The translations under genes were made by a program, and so were the position numbers. This document shows, one piece after another, positions 38,935 through 47,189 of a DNA stretch of 57,055 bases; the first letter of the stretch is position 1; each line of letters starts with the position of its first letter. Origin of the DNA: Gammaproteobacteria bacterium (GTDB taxonomy: Bacteria > Pseudomonadota > Gammaproteobacteria > WOZS01). The stretch is taken from contig WOZS01000040.1 in the NCBI GenBank assembly GCA_011620135.1, positions 5,341 to 62,395 on the forward strand, given 5' to 3'. The notes below the pieces were generated by a model. It ran no database searches, was not told where the DNA came from, and saw only the letters and a list, made by a program, of their open reading frames with translations.

Positions 38935-39258
38935 CATGTTCCTCCTGCTCGCTGTTCCTGCCGCAGGTGCTTGCTTGAAAAAAACCGATAAGCCAAAGCC
39001 TATAGCACCCAAACACAAACTGTTTGTGGGGCCGCTGTTGGCTCCAGCATGACAGAAGGGCCCATGCAGCCCTCTTGTGGTTGGGATGACCCCATGAGCC
39101 GATGGAGGCGACTTGCAACCGAAGAGGCCGCGTGGATCTCTAGTGATCCGAAAGTTGCCCGAACCGCATCATGCCATAAAACCTTCTACCAAAAGCGGTT
39201 CTTTATGGTATTCTTTCCTCCCATGATAACCGAAATGGATCCTTTTCCACCAGACCCG
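38935..39258. other. Divergent intergenic region between def and the LysM lipoprotein gene
   Basis: 324 bases without a supportable gene. Candidate in-frame codons for the LysM protein exist up to 39049, but its signal peptide starts at 39259. The region holds two interleaved 7-bp inverted repeats, GAACCGC (39161) / GCGGTTC (39195) and CCATAAA (39174) / TTTATGG (39202), in a-b-a'-b' order. It must also contain the promoters for both directions; I find no textbook -35/-10 pair. Confidence 0.5.
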
Positions 39259-40473
39259 ATGCACAGACGGGTTGTGTCGAGGATCCTCGTTCTTATGGGC
39301 AGCCTGATGATGATGGGATCCATGCTGGCAGGTTGTGCCCATGCGCCACACCACGCCAAGGAGGCCGGGGTCGACACCGCTGAGGCGGCCTCCGCCGAGG
39401 CACATGCTACCGCCGCCAGTGACAGAGGTTCAGAGTCTGGCCCCTGGGGCGGCACCCCGCAGGGGCAGGCCGTTGCCTCCTCCCCAACCCCTGTGCTGCG
39501 TGCCGATCACCCTGAAGCATACGTGGTGCAACAGGGTGATACCCTGTGGAAAATCGCCAGGGTCTTTCTGAAGGATCCCTGGCTGTGGCCGGAGATCTGG
39601 CATGTCAATCCCCAGGTGGCCAACCCACACCTCATCTACCCCGGTGATCGCCTGGTGCTGGTCACCTCTCAGGGAAGCACCCAGATCACCCTGGAAAGGG
39701 GATCCATGGCGCCCGCCCCCCAGGGTGGCCTGGCCGTGGTCAAGCTCTCGCCCCGGGTGCGCCTTGAGCCCATCGAGGCCGACAAACAGCCCACCATGCG
39801 CTACGCCGATATCGCCGCCATGCTGGGCCGGCCCTATATGCTGGAGCGCAAGGAGGCCCGGGAGGCCCCCTATGTCCTTTCCGCAGCGGAAAGCGGGCGC
39901 TTTTTGAGTGGGCGTTTCGAGCGCATCTATGCCAGAGGCAAGCTGGGGGGGCGCAAGACATTCAATGTGGTGCGCTCCATCAAGCCGCTGCGGGATCCGG
40001 ACAAGGGCGCTCTGCTGGGCTTCGAGGCCGAATATGTGGCCACCGCCCAGCTCATGGAGCCCGGGGATTCTTCCCTGTTCATGCTCACCGAGAGCAGCAT
40101 GGAGGTGCGGCCCGGAGATCGCCTGGTACCCGCAGAAGATGTCCTGCTGCCCCTGGAGTTTACCCCTGCGCCGCCCAGCAAGCCCTTGAGCGGCTTTATC
40201 CTCTCGGTGTACAAGGGTGTCGCCGAGATCAGCCAGTACAACGTGGTTTCGGTCAGCCTGGGCAAGGAACAGGGCCTCCAGGCAGGTGATCTGCTGGCCA
40301 TCTATCAGCGCGGTCAATGGGTGCGCGACCCAGTGACAGGCCGTTCGGTCAAGCTGCCTGAACAGCGCGCCGGCCTGCTCCTGGTGTTCAAGCCCTTCGA
40401 CCGGGTGAGTTATGGCCTTGTTCTGGAGGCGGAGCGCAGCATCCATCTCCAGGATCGTGTCGCCACGCCCTGA
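39259..40473 (+). CDS. LysM-domain lipoprotein
   Basis: 404 residues from MHRRVVSRILVLMGSLMMMG, a signal with lipobox LAGC, Cys at 26. A low-complexity Ala/Glu/Gly region follows, then a LysM domain (about 88-136: YVVQQGDTLWKIARVFLKDP ... NPHLIYPGDRLVLV), which binds peptidoglycan. The long C-terminal part (AEYVATAQLMEPGD, VRPGDRLVP) is the conserved partner domain of this family. Such genes are commonly divergent from def and followed by dprA in gammaproteobacteria. Earlier in-frame starts at 39205, 39223 and 39235 are possible; none has a convincing ribosome-binding site. Confidence 0.88.
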   Translation: MHRRVVSRILVLMGSLMMMGSMLAGCAHAPHHAKEAGVDTAEAASAEAHATAASDRGSESGPWGGTPQGQAVASSPTPVLRADHPEAYVVQQGDTLWKIARVFLKDPWLWPEIWHVNPQVANPHLIYPGDRLVLVTSQGSTQITLERGSMAPAPQGGLAVVKLSPRVRLEPIEADKQPTMRYADIAAMLGRPYMLERKEAREAPYVLSAAESGRFLSGRFERIYARGKLGGRKTFNVVRSIKPLRDPDKGALLGFEAEYVATAQLMEPGDSSLFMLTESSMEVRPGDRLVPAEDVLLPLEFTPAPPSKPLSGFILSVYKGVAEISQYNVVSVSLGKEQGLQAGDLLAIYQRGQWVRDPVTGRSVKLPEQRAGLLLVFKPFDRVSYGLVLEAERSIHLQDRVATP

Positions 40474-40484
40474 AGGCTGCCAGC

Positions 40485-41579
40485 TTGGCAGGTGCTGAAC
40501 ATCTTCCCATGTCCGCAGGCCAGGATGACCAGCGCTTGGCCCATGTAGCCCTTCTCGTGGCACTGGGTGCAGGAGGATTGGTGAAGGCCCTGGCTGCCCA
40601 GGGCACGCCGGCACGTGCCCTGGCATCCCTGAAAGACTCAGACCTTGCCTTGAGACAGGCGGAGCGTGTGCTGCAACAGGCCGCCCAGGAGCACATCCAC
40701 GTGCTGCTGTGCGGTGATGCCCATTATCCCCAGCTGCTGCGCACCATACCCGATCCACCGGGTGTGTTGTTCTGTCGAGGCGACCCTGCTCTTTTGAATC
40801 GCCCCATGCTGGCCGTGGTGGGCTGCCGCCAGGCTACGGCAGCTGGTCTCGAAAACGCGTTCTCCTTCGCCAGAGAGCTCACCTGTGCCGGTCTCGTGGT
40901 GACCAGCGGCCTTGCCCGCGGCATTGATGGCGCGGCCCATCGCGGCGCCCTGGCAGCCGGCGGGCCGACCATTGCCATCCTGGGCTCGGGATTGCGGCGC
41001 ATCTATCCGCCCGAGCACAGCGCCCTGGCTGCACAGATCGGCGCTGATGGAGCCGTTGTAAGCGAGTTTTTGCCCGATGCGCCCCCTCACAAGGCGCACT
41101 TTCCCAGGCGTAATCGTCTGATCAGCGGCATGACACTGGGTACGCTGGTGGTGGAGGCAGGCATGAAGAGCGGTGCCTTGATCACCGCGCACAATGCCGT
41201 CGACCAGGGTCGCGAGGTCTTTGCCATTCCCGGTTCCATCCACAACCCCATGGCCGCAGGATGCCACCACTTGTTGCGCCAAGGTGCTAAGCTGGTCGAG
41301 AATCTCGGTGATATTCTCGAGGAACTTTCCGTTGAGATCATTGCTCCCATGCGATCAAAGGTGAATCGTGACGATGGCCGCCCAGGCAACCCGATGAGCG
41401 TCTCCGGCGGCCTCAGCCGGTTTCTGGATGACCATGGCACCACCATGGATGTCCTTGCTGCCAGGACGGGGCTTCCTGTCTCCGAACTGGCCACCCAACT
41501 GCTCGTATTAGAACTAGAAGGCGCGATCCGCGTCCTTCCAGGAGGACTGTATTGTCCAAAACGGAGGAATATGCCATGA
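40485..41579 (+). CDS. dprA: DprA (Smf), DNA-processing protein
   Basis: 364 residues. DprA binds incoming single-stranded DNA during transformation and loads RecA. The Rossmann core reads RPMLAVVGCRQATAAGLENA (GCR where most have GSR), VTSGLARGIDGAAHRGAL, FPRRNRLISGMTLGTLVVE and SGALITAHNAVDQGREVFAI. A C-terminal winged-helix domain (about 300-360) ends VLPGGLYCPKRR. The start is a TTG with AAGG eight bases upstream; an ATG eight codons later is the alternative. Its stop overlaps the smg start (ATGA). Confidence 0.94.
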   Translation: MAGAEHLPMSAGQDDQRLAHVALLVALGAGGLVKALAAQGTPARALASLKDSDLALRQAERVLQQAAQEHIHVLLCGDAHYPQLLRTIPDPPGVLFCRGDPALLNRPMLAVVGCRQATAAGLENAFSFARELTCAGLVVTSGLARGIDGAAHRGALAAGGPTIAILGSGLRRIYPPEHSALAAQIGADGAVVSEFLPDAPPHKAHFPRRNRLISGMTLGTLVVEAGMKSGALITAHNAVDQGREVFAIPGSIHNPMAAGCHHLLRQGAKLVENLGDILEELSVEIIAPMRSKVNRDDGRPGNPMSVSGGLSRFLDDHGTTMDVLAARTGLPVSELATQLLVLELEGAIRVLPGGLYCPKRRNMP

Positions 41580-42040
41580 AGGCCAATGTCTTAGACGTCC
41601 TGATCTATCTTTTCGATCACTACACGGTGGACAGTCACGATGCCAACCGTGAAGCGCTGATCTCCGAGCTGGAAGAAGCCGGTTTCCATGGGCGTGAGAT
41701 CGACAAGGCCTTTGCCTGGCTCGAGGCATTGACCGAGGATCAGGATCGCCGCCGCGCTCCCGGCCAGCGCTCCATTCGCATTTTCGCTCCCCAGGAACTG
41801 GAGCGGCTCGATGCAGCCAGTCGTGGTTTCCTGATGGATCTGGAACAAAGTGGCGTGCTCACGCCGACGCATCGCGAGATCGTCATTGATCGCATCATGG
41901 CCCTGGACGCAGACGACGTGGATCTGGAACAGGTCAAATGGGTCACGCTGATGGTGCTGTTCAACATGCCTGGCCAGGAAGCAGCCTATGCCTGGCTGGA
42001 AGATCTGGTGCTGGGTGGGACCCCACCAAGCTATCATTGA
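41576..42040 (+). CDS. smg: Smg protein (DUF494)
   Basis: 154 residues, family length. The N-terminus MKANVLDVLIYLFDHY and the acidic helical body are typical of the Smg/DUF494 family, which is widespread in gamma- and betaproteobacteria between dprA and topA and has no settled function. It is acidic, with no signal or membrane segment. GGAGGAATATGCC precedes the ATG, and the start overlaps the dprA stop by four bases. It ends six bases before topA. Confidence 0.94.
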   Translation: MKANVLDVLIYLFDHYTVDSHDANREALISELEEAGFHGREIDKAFAWLEALTEDQDRRRAPGQRSIRIFAPQELERLDAASRGFLMDLEQSGVLTPTHREIVIDRIMALDADDVDLEQVKWVTLMVLFNMPGQEAAYAWLEDLVLGGTPPSYH

Positions 42041-42046
42041 GGCCCC

Positions 42047-44383
42047 ATGACTGACCTTGTCATCGTTGAATCCCCCACCAAGGCACGGACCATCCAGAAG
42101 GTACTGGGTTCCGACTACCGGGTGCTGGCCTGCTTTGGCCATGTGCGCGACCTCCTGCCCAAGGAAGGAGCCGTTGACCCGGAGCATGGCTTTGCCTTGC
42201 ATTATGTGGCCAAGGAAGAAAGCGAGCGCCACATGCAGGCCATCGCCAAGGCCATGCGTGGCGCCAAGACCCTCTTTCTTGCCACGGACCCGGACCGGGA
42301 AGGCGAGGCCATCGCCTGGCATCTCCTGGAGCTGCTCAAGGAGCATGGTGATCTGAGCGATCAGGAAGCCCAGCGCATCGTGTTCCATGAGATCACCGAG
42401 CGGGCCATTCGTGAGGCCATGATGCATCCGCGGGCCATCTCGGAGAATCTGGTCAACGCTCAGCAGGCCAGGCGCGCACTGGACTACCTTGTGGGCTTCA
42501 ATCTTTCGCCACTGCTGTGGCGCAAGGTGCGCAGGGGACTTTCCGCAGGCCGGGTGCAAAGCCCGGCGCTGCGGCTGATCACCGAGCGCGAGGCCGAGAT
42601 CGCTGCCTTCGTGGCTCGGCCTTATTGGACCATCTGGGCCCATTCCCGCAAGGACGGCCAGGACTTCCGGGCGCGCCTGGTGCGCTACCGGGATGCCAAG
42701 GTGGAACAGTTCACCTTTGCCGAGCAGCAGCAGGTCGATGTCGCCTGTGAGGCCATTGCCGACGATGCCCAGGGTAGCCTGGTGGTCAGCCAGGTGACGG
42801 AAAAGAGCCGGCGTCGCCAGCCCCCACCCCCCTTCATCACCTCCACGTTGCAGCAGGAGGCCGCCCGGCAATTGGGTTTCACGACGCGGCGCACCATGCA
42901 GGTGGCCCAACAACTCTATGAAGGGATCGCCGTGGGCGGCGGCGAGCCGGTGGGACTCATCACGTACATGCGTACCGATTCGGTGCGGCTGGCCAGCGAA
43001 GCGGTGAGTGACATCCGGCAATACATTCGCAAGCGCTTCGGCGCCGGGAACCTGCCCGAGAAGGCAAGAGTCTTTCGCTCCAAGTCCAAGAACGCCCAGG
43101 AGGCCCACGAGGCCATCCGCCCCAGCGCAGTGGAACGCGAGCCCCAGGCCATCGCCGCTCACCTGAGCGGTGATCAGGCGCGGCTCTATGAGCTCATCTG
43201 GAAGCGTGCCGTGGCCTGCCAGATGCGCGAGGCGCTTTACGATACCGTCAGCGCCGAGCTGGATGCGGGTCCTGCCCATGGCTTCAGGGCCACTGGCTCT
43301 GTGCTCAGGGAACCGGGTTACCTGGCTCTCTACCAGGAAGCCCGGGACGAGGATGCTGCAGACGATGAGTCCATGAAAGCCCTGCCCCCACTTGCCGTGG
43401 GCGACAGGCTGCCCCTGCTTGCCGTCCAGGACGAGCGCCACACCACAGAGCCCCCGCCGCGCTATACCGAGGCAAGCCTGGTCAAGGCCCTGGAAGAACG
43501 CGGCATCGGTCGCCCTTCCACCTATGCCAGCATCATCAGTACACTCAAGGACCGCGATTATGTGACGCTCAATGACAAGCGCTTCGTGCCCACGGATACA
43601 GGCGTGGTGGTGGCAGGTTTTCTGGGCAGGCATTTCGAGCGCTACGTGGACTATGCTTTCACGGCACGCATGGAGGATCAGCTCGACGCCATCGCCCGGG
43701 GCGAGGCGCTCTGGGTGCAGGTTCTCGAGCGCTTCTGGAAGAACTTCAAGCAGCAGGTGGACGACATCAACGAGCATGTCAGTCGCAAGGACGCCACCAC
43801 CGAAGCCCTGGAGGAATCCTGTCCGCAATGCGGCAAGCCCCTCCTGGTGCGCTTAGGCAAGCGGGGGCGGTTCATCGGCTGCAGCGGGTACCCCGAGTGC
43901 GGCTATACCCGCAACATGGATGGCAGCGAGCAGGCGGAGCAGGACAACAAGCCCATCGAGGGTCGGGTCTGCCCGCAATGCAAGGCGCCCTTGCTGCAGC
44001 GCACGGGGCGCTATGGGCCCTTCATCGGTTGCAGTGCCTACCCCAAGTGCCGCTATGTGGAAAAGGTGGTCGATAAGAAAGAAGACAGCGGTATCCCCTG
44101 CCCCAGCTGCCACAAGGGCACGCTGGTGCGCAAGCGGGGCCGCCAGGGGCGCAGTTTCTTTTCGTGTTCCGCCTACCCCAACTGCAAATACGCCCTGTCC
44201 TACCCGCCCGTTGCCGAACCATGCCCCCAATGTGGTGGACCCATCCTCATGCTGCGCACCACCAAGCGTCACGGCACAGAAATGGTCTGCCCCAATAAGG
44301 AATGCGGCTATGCGCGAGCTGTGCAGGGCCCGGCACCAGAGGCAGACCCCAACCAGCAACCCTCGGTTGCCTCATCGCCCTAG
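42047..44383 (+). CDS. topA: DNA topoisomerase I (type IA)
   Basis: 778 residues. It relaxes negative supercoils through a 5'-phosphotyrosine. The TOPRIM start is LVIVESPTKARTIQKVLG with TDPDREGEAIAWHL. The active-site Tyr lies in GLITYMRTDSVRL. The C-terminus carries four zinc ribbons: CPQCGKPLL...GCSGYPECGYTR, CPQCKAPLL...GCSAYPKCRYVE, CPSCHKGTL...SCSAYPNCKYA and CPQCGGPIL...CPNKECGYA. E. coli TopA has three four-Cys ribbons, so this is one more than that enzyme. A GAGG site precedes the ATG. Confidence 0.97.
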   Translation: MTDLVIVESPTKARTIQKVLGSDYRVLACFGHVRDLLPKEGAVDPEHGFALHYVAKEESERHMQAIAKAMRGAKTLFLATDPDREGEAIAWHLLELLKEHGDLSDQEAQRIVFHEITERAIREAMMHPRAISENLVNAQQARRALDYLVGFNLSPLLWRKVRRGLSAGRVQSPALRLITEREAEIAAFVARPYWTIWAHSRKDGQDFRARLVRYRDAKVEQFTFAEQQQVDVACEAIADDAQGSLVVSQVTEKSRRRQPPPPFITSTLQQEAARQLGFTTRRTMQVAQQLYEGIAVGGGEPVGLITYMRTDSVRLASEAVSDIRQYIRKRFGAGNLPEKARVFRSKSKNAQEAHEAIRPSAVEREPQAIAAHLSGDQARLYELIWKRAVACQMREALYDTVSAELDAGPAHGFRATGSVLREPGYLALYQEARDEDAADDESMKALPPLAVGDRLPLLAVQDERHTTEPPPRYTEASLVKALEERGIGRPSTYASIISTLKDRDYVTLNDKRFVPTDTGVVVAGFLGRHFERYVDYAFTARMEDQLDAIARGEALWVQVLERFWKNFKQQVDDINEHVSRKDATTEALEESCPQCGKPLLVRLGKRGRFIGCSGYPECGYTRNMDGSEQAEQDNKPIEGRVCPQCKAPLLQRTGRYGPFIGCSAYPKCRYVEKVVDKKEDSGIPCPSCHKGTLVRKRGRQGRSFFSCSAYPNCKYALSYPPVAEPCPQCGGPILMLRTTKRHGTEMVCPNKECGYARAVQGPAPEADPNQQPSVASSP

Positions 44384-44385
44384 CC

Positions 44386-44976
44386 ATGGTGAGCGCGCTG
44401 AGCCTGCGCCGGGCAGTCCGTCAGCTGCATCGTGGCGGGCTGGTGGCCTATCCCACGGAAGCTGTCTATGGCCTGGGCTGCGATCCCGCACGAGCCGCTG
44501 CCCTCCAACGGCTCCTGGAACTCAAGGGGCGTGCTGCCCACAAGGGCTTCATCGTCATCGCCAGCCGCCTGGCCTGGCTCGAGGAATTGGTGATCCTGCC
44601 GCGCGATGCCATGCGCCAGGTCATTCTCGACAGCTGGCCAGGCCCTGTCACCTGGGTGTTGCCGGCACGCCCCGGCCTGCCAGGACTGTTGACCGGTGGT
44701 CGCGCCACGCTGGCCGTGCGGCACACCGCCCATCCCATCGCAGCAGCCCTCAGCGAGGGTGCCGGCATGGCGCTGGTGGCCAGCAGCGCCAACCCCAGCA
44801 AGCGTCCCCCGGCGCGCAGCGCCTTGCGGGTGCGCCGTTTTTTCAGGAACAATGAGTTGTTCATCCTCGGCGGGGCGGTGGGCAGCCTGCCTGCCCCAAC
44901 ACAGATCCGGCATGGGGCCACGGGTGCCGTCCTGCGTCCCGCCTGCCATACAGACCAGGAGCAAGATAACCCATGA
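44386..44976 (+). CDS. tsaC: TsaC (YrdC/Sua5 family) threonylcarbamoyl-AMP synthase
   Basis: 196 residues. It makes threonylcarbamoyl-AMP from Thr, bicarbonate and ATP, the first step of tRNA t6A37. Motifs: [44 protein letters not shown] and [12 protein letters not shown]. It is the short form without the Sua5 C-terminal domain. It starts two bases after topA and overlaps hemF by four bases. TsaB is encoded at 15009. Confidence 0.93.
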   Translation: MVSALSLRRAVRQLHRGGLVAYPTEAVYGLGCDPARAAALQRLLELKGRAAHKGFIVIASRLAWLEELVILPRDAMRQVILDSWPGPVTWVLPARPGLPGLLTGGRATLAVRHTAHPIAAALSEGAGMALVASSANPSKRPPARSALRVRRFFRNNELFILGGAVGSLPAPTQIRHGATGAVLRPACHTDQEQDNP

Positions 44977-45911
44977 TATGGCAAGACGATTGGGCCGATG
45001 CCTTTGCGATGGAACTGCGCCAGCTGCAGGCCCGCATCACAGCGGCCCTGGAAGCGCTGGATGGCGCCAGGCGTTTCCTGGTGGACGACTGGCAGCGCGA
45101 GGCAGGTGGCGGCGGGCGCACCTGCGTGCTCTCGGAAGGAGCACTCTTCGAGCAGGCCGGCGTCAACTTTTCCGATGTTCATGGCGGCATACTGCCGACT
45201 TCGGCCTCGGCGCGGCACCCCGATCTGGGTGGTGCCCCATTTCGCGCCATGGGGGTCTCGCTGGTGATCCATCCCCGCAGCCCGCGCATCCCCACCAGCC
45301 ACGCCAACGTCCGCCTCATCATGGCTCACGGCAAGGCAGGCAGCCGCTGGTGGTTCGGGGGCGGCTTCGACCTGACTCCCTATGTGCCTTGCCTCGAGGA
45401 TGCCATATCCTGGCACAGGAAGGCCAAGGCAGCCTGTGAGATCCTGGGACCCCAGGCCTATGACAGCTACAAGGCCTGGTGTGATGAATACTTCACCATC
45501 CGCCATCGCGGCGAGACCCGGGGCATTGGCGGCATCTTCTTCGACGATCTTGACCAGCCAGACTTTGCCACCTGTAAAACCTTCACCCTGGGCGTGGGCC
45601 AGGCCTACCTCGACGCTTACGTGCCCATCGTGGAGCGCCACCGGGATGAGCCCCATACCGAACAGGAGCGGCTTTTCCAGCTCTACCGGCGTGGCCGCTA
45701 TGTGGAGTTCAACCTGCTCTACGACCGCGGCACCCGCTTCGGCCTGGAGTCGGGTGGCCGCACCGAGTCCATCCTCATGTCGCTGCCGCCGCTGGCGCGC
45801 TGGGGTTACCAGTGGCAGCCCGAGCCAGGCTCCCCACAGGAAACACTGCTGCGCGACTTCCTGCGCCCCCGAGACTGGCTTGGGGAAGCTGGAGCAAACA
45901 CCCATGAATAA
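44973..45911 (+). CDS. hemF: Oxygen-dependent coproporphyrinogen III oxidase
   Basis: 312 residues, family length. It converts coproporphyrinogen III to protoporphyrinogen IX with oxygen, late in heme synthesis. Family text is continuous: [66 protein letters not shown] and [20 protein letters not shown]. The heme supply fits the cytochrome bc1 genes elsewhere in the window. The ATGA overlap with tsaC fixes the start. Confidence 0.97.
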   Translation: MIWQDDWADAFAMELRQLQARITAALEALDGARRFLVDDWQREAGGGGRTCVLSEGALFEQAGVNFSDVHGGILPTSASARHPDLGGAPFRAMGVSLVIHPRSPRIPTSHANVRLIMAHGKAGSRWWFGGGFDLTPYVPCLEDAISWHRKAKAACEILGPQAYDSYKAWCDEYFTIRHRGETRGIGGIFFDDLDQPDFATCKTFTLGVGQAYLDAYVPIVERHRDEPHTEQERLFQLYRRGRYVEFNLLYDRGTRFGLESGGRTESILMSLPPLARWGYQWQPEPGSPQETLLRDFLRPRDWLGEAGANTHE

Positions 45912-45959
45912 CGTGCGATCAGCCCACAAAGCCAAAGCTTAAAAAGGAGAGATACCCCA

Positions 45960-46616
45960 TTGACCATGCATGTTTCACTGAACGACGGTCGCAAGGAGCC
46001 CATCGGGCGCATCTTTTGTGTCGGCAAGAACTACGTCGAGCACATCAAGGAGATCGATGCCGTCCTGCCCGATGGCCTGCTGGTGTTCATGAAATCACCC
46101 CTGTGCCTCGTCGAGGCGGGGCAAGCCATCCTGCTGCCCAGGGACCAGGGGGCAGTGCATCACGAGCTGGAACTGGTGCTTGCCATCGGCACAGCAGGCC
46201 ACCATATCAGCCCTGAGCGGGCCGAAGACCATGTGGCCGCCATCACGCTGGGCATCGATCTGACGCTGCGTGATCTGCAGATGGAGCTGCGCAGGAAAGC
46301 CTGGCCATGGGAGCCTTGCAAGAGCTTCGAACACAGCGCCCCCCTGGGCGTGTTTGCTCCCTACCGCAGGGGCTGGCTGGATGAAGGCATCGCCATGACG
46401 CTGCATGTCAATGGCACGCAGCGCCAACAGGCCAGCACCAGGGAGATGATGCAGGGCCCCTGGGCCATCATCAGCACGCTCAGCGCCACCTGGCAACTGC
46501 GTCCTGGGGATCTCATCTTCACCGGCAGCCCTGCCGGTGTCGGCCCCCTGGAGCCTGGCGACCAGGTCACCATCGCAGCCCCTGGCATCGGCCAGTTCAG
46601 CTGGCCTTGCACCTGA
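45960..46616 (+). CDS. Fumarylacetoacetate hydrolase (FAH) family protein, YcgM-like
   Basis: 218 residues, closely resembling E. coli YcgM: GRIFCVGKNYVEHIKEID, the metal-binding HHELELVLAIG (two Glu) and GIDLTLRDLQMELR (Asp), and FTGSPAGVGPL. FAH-family enzymes of this size hydrolyse acylpyruvates or decarboxylate oxaloacetate, usually in catabolic routes. The start is a TTG at 45960 with AAGGAG about ten bases upstream; an ATG two codons later is possible but farther from that site. It may be transcribed with hemF (48-base gap), with no functional link that I can see. Confidence 0.88.
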   Translation: MTMHVSLNDGRKEPIGRIFCVGKNYVEHIKEIDAVLPDGLLVFMKSPLCLVEAGQAILLPRDQGAVHHELELVLAIGTAGHHISPERAEDHVAAITLGIDLTLRDLQMELRRKAWPWEPCKSFEHSAPLGVFAPYRRGWLDEGIAMTLHVNGTQRQQASTREMMQGPWAIISTLSATWQLRPGDLIFTGSPAGVGPLEPGDQVTIAAPGIGQFSWPCT

Positions 46617-46675
46617 TGGCCGGAGCGCAAAAGCATGTATACTGGTGACGGGGTTTCCCAATGCAGGAGAATGCA

Positions 46676-47152
46676 GTGAACAAGCGTGCCGCGGCCATGG
46701 TGTCCCTTGGCAGTCTCGTTCTTTCCATCGCCAGCGGCTGTGCCCGGCACGATGCCCCGGAACTGCTGCTGGAGTCCCAGGGCGACCCTGTCAAGCCTTC
46801 CCCGTTTTACGATGACCCGCATCTGCGTCATCGCGTCTATATCAATCCCAATGTCTTCCAGATGCAGTTTGGCGACAAGGTGCGCTTGAACCTGCCCGAT
46901 GGCCGCAACTACCTGGTGGTGCGCCAGCCACCGCAAGAACAAGAAGGCGGCGCCCAAGCTGCCCCAGGCGAGGCGCAGCGCTGGGAAGGCGTCATTCATG
47001 AGCCCCAGGGCACAGGCAAGGCGGTTCTGGAAAGCAAGAAGGGCAGCCTCTCGGGGGTGATCAGCACCCCAACAGGAAAATACCGCATCGTGCCCGAGCC
47101 CAACGGCGGCCGCTTGATCGAGGTTGCTCCGGAGGAAAAAGACGCACAATGA
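46676..47152 (+). CDS. Small lipoprotein with a metalloprotease-propeptide-like domain
   Basis: 158 residues from a GTG start with AGGAG seven bases upstream. The signal MNKRAAAMVSLGSLVLSIAS ends in GC, with Cys 22 as the probable lipidation site (lipobox ASGC, slightly atypical). The mature part has the pattern of the N-terminal beta domain that precedes bacterial reprolysin-type proteases: QFGDKVRLNLPDGRNYLVV, then RWEGVIHEP, then GSLSGVISTPTGKYRIVPEP. No protease domain follows. It is 37 bases upstream of the exported sulfatase, on the same strand. The fold is an inference from pattern alone and the function is unknown. Confidence 0.6.
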   Translation: MNKRAAAMVSLGSLVLSIASGCARHDAPELLLESQGDPVKPSPFYDDPHLRHRVYINPNVFQMQFGDKVRLNLPDGRNYLVVRQPPQEQEGGAQAAPGEAQRWEGVIHEPQGTGKAVLESKKGSLSGVISTPTGKYRIVPEPNGGRLIEVAPEEKDAQ

Positions 47153-47189
47153 GAGCAGCGCATCTCGTCGACATAGACCAGGAGGAACC

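Noticed and set aside
41591-43828. 745-codon open frame opposite smg and topA
   Set aside because: Antisense shadow of high-GC genes; the plus-strand proteins are complete and recognisable.
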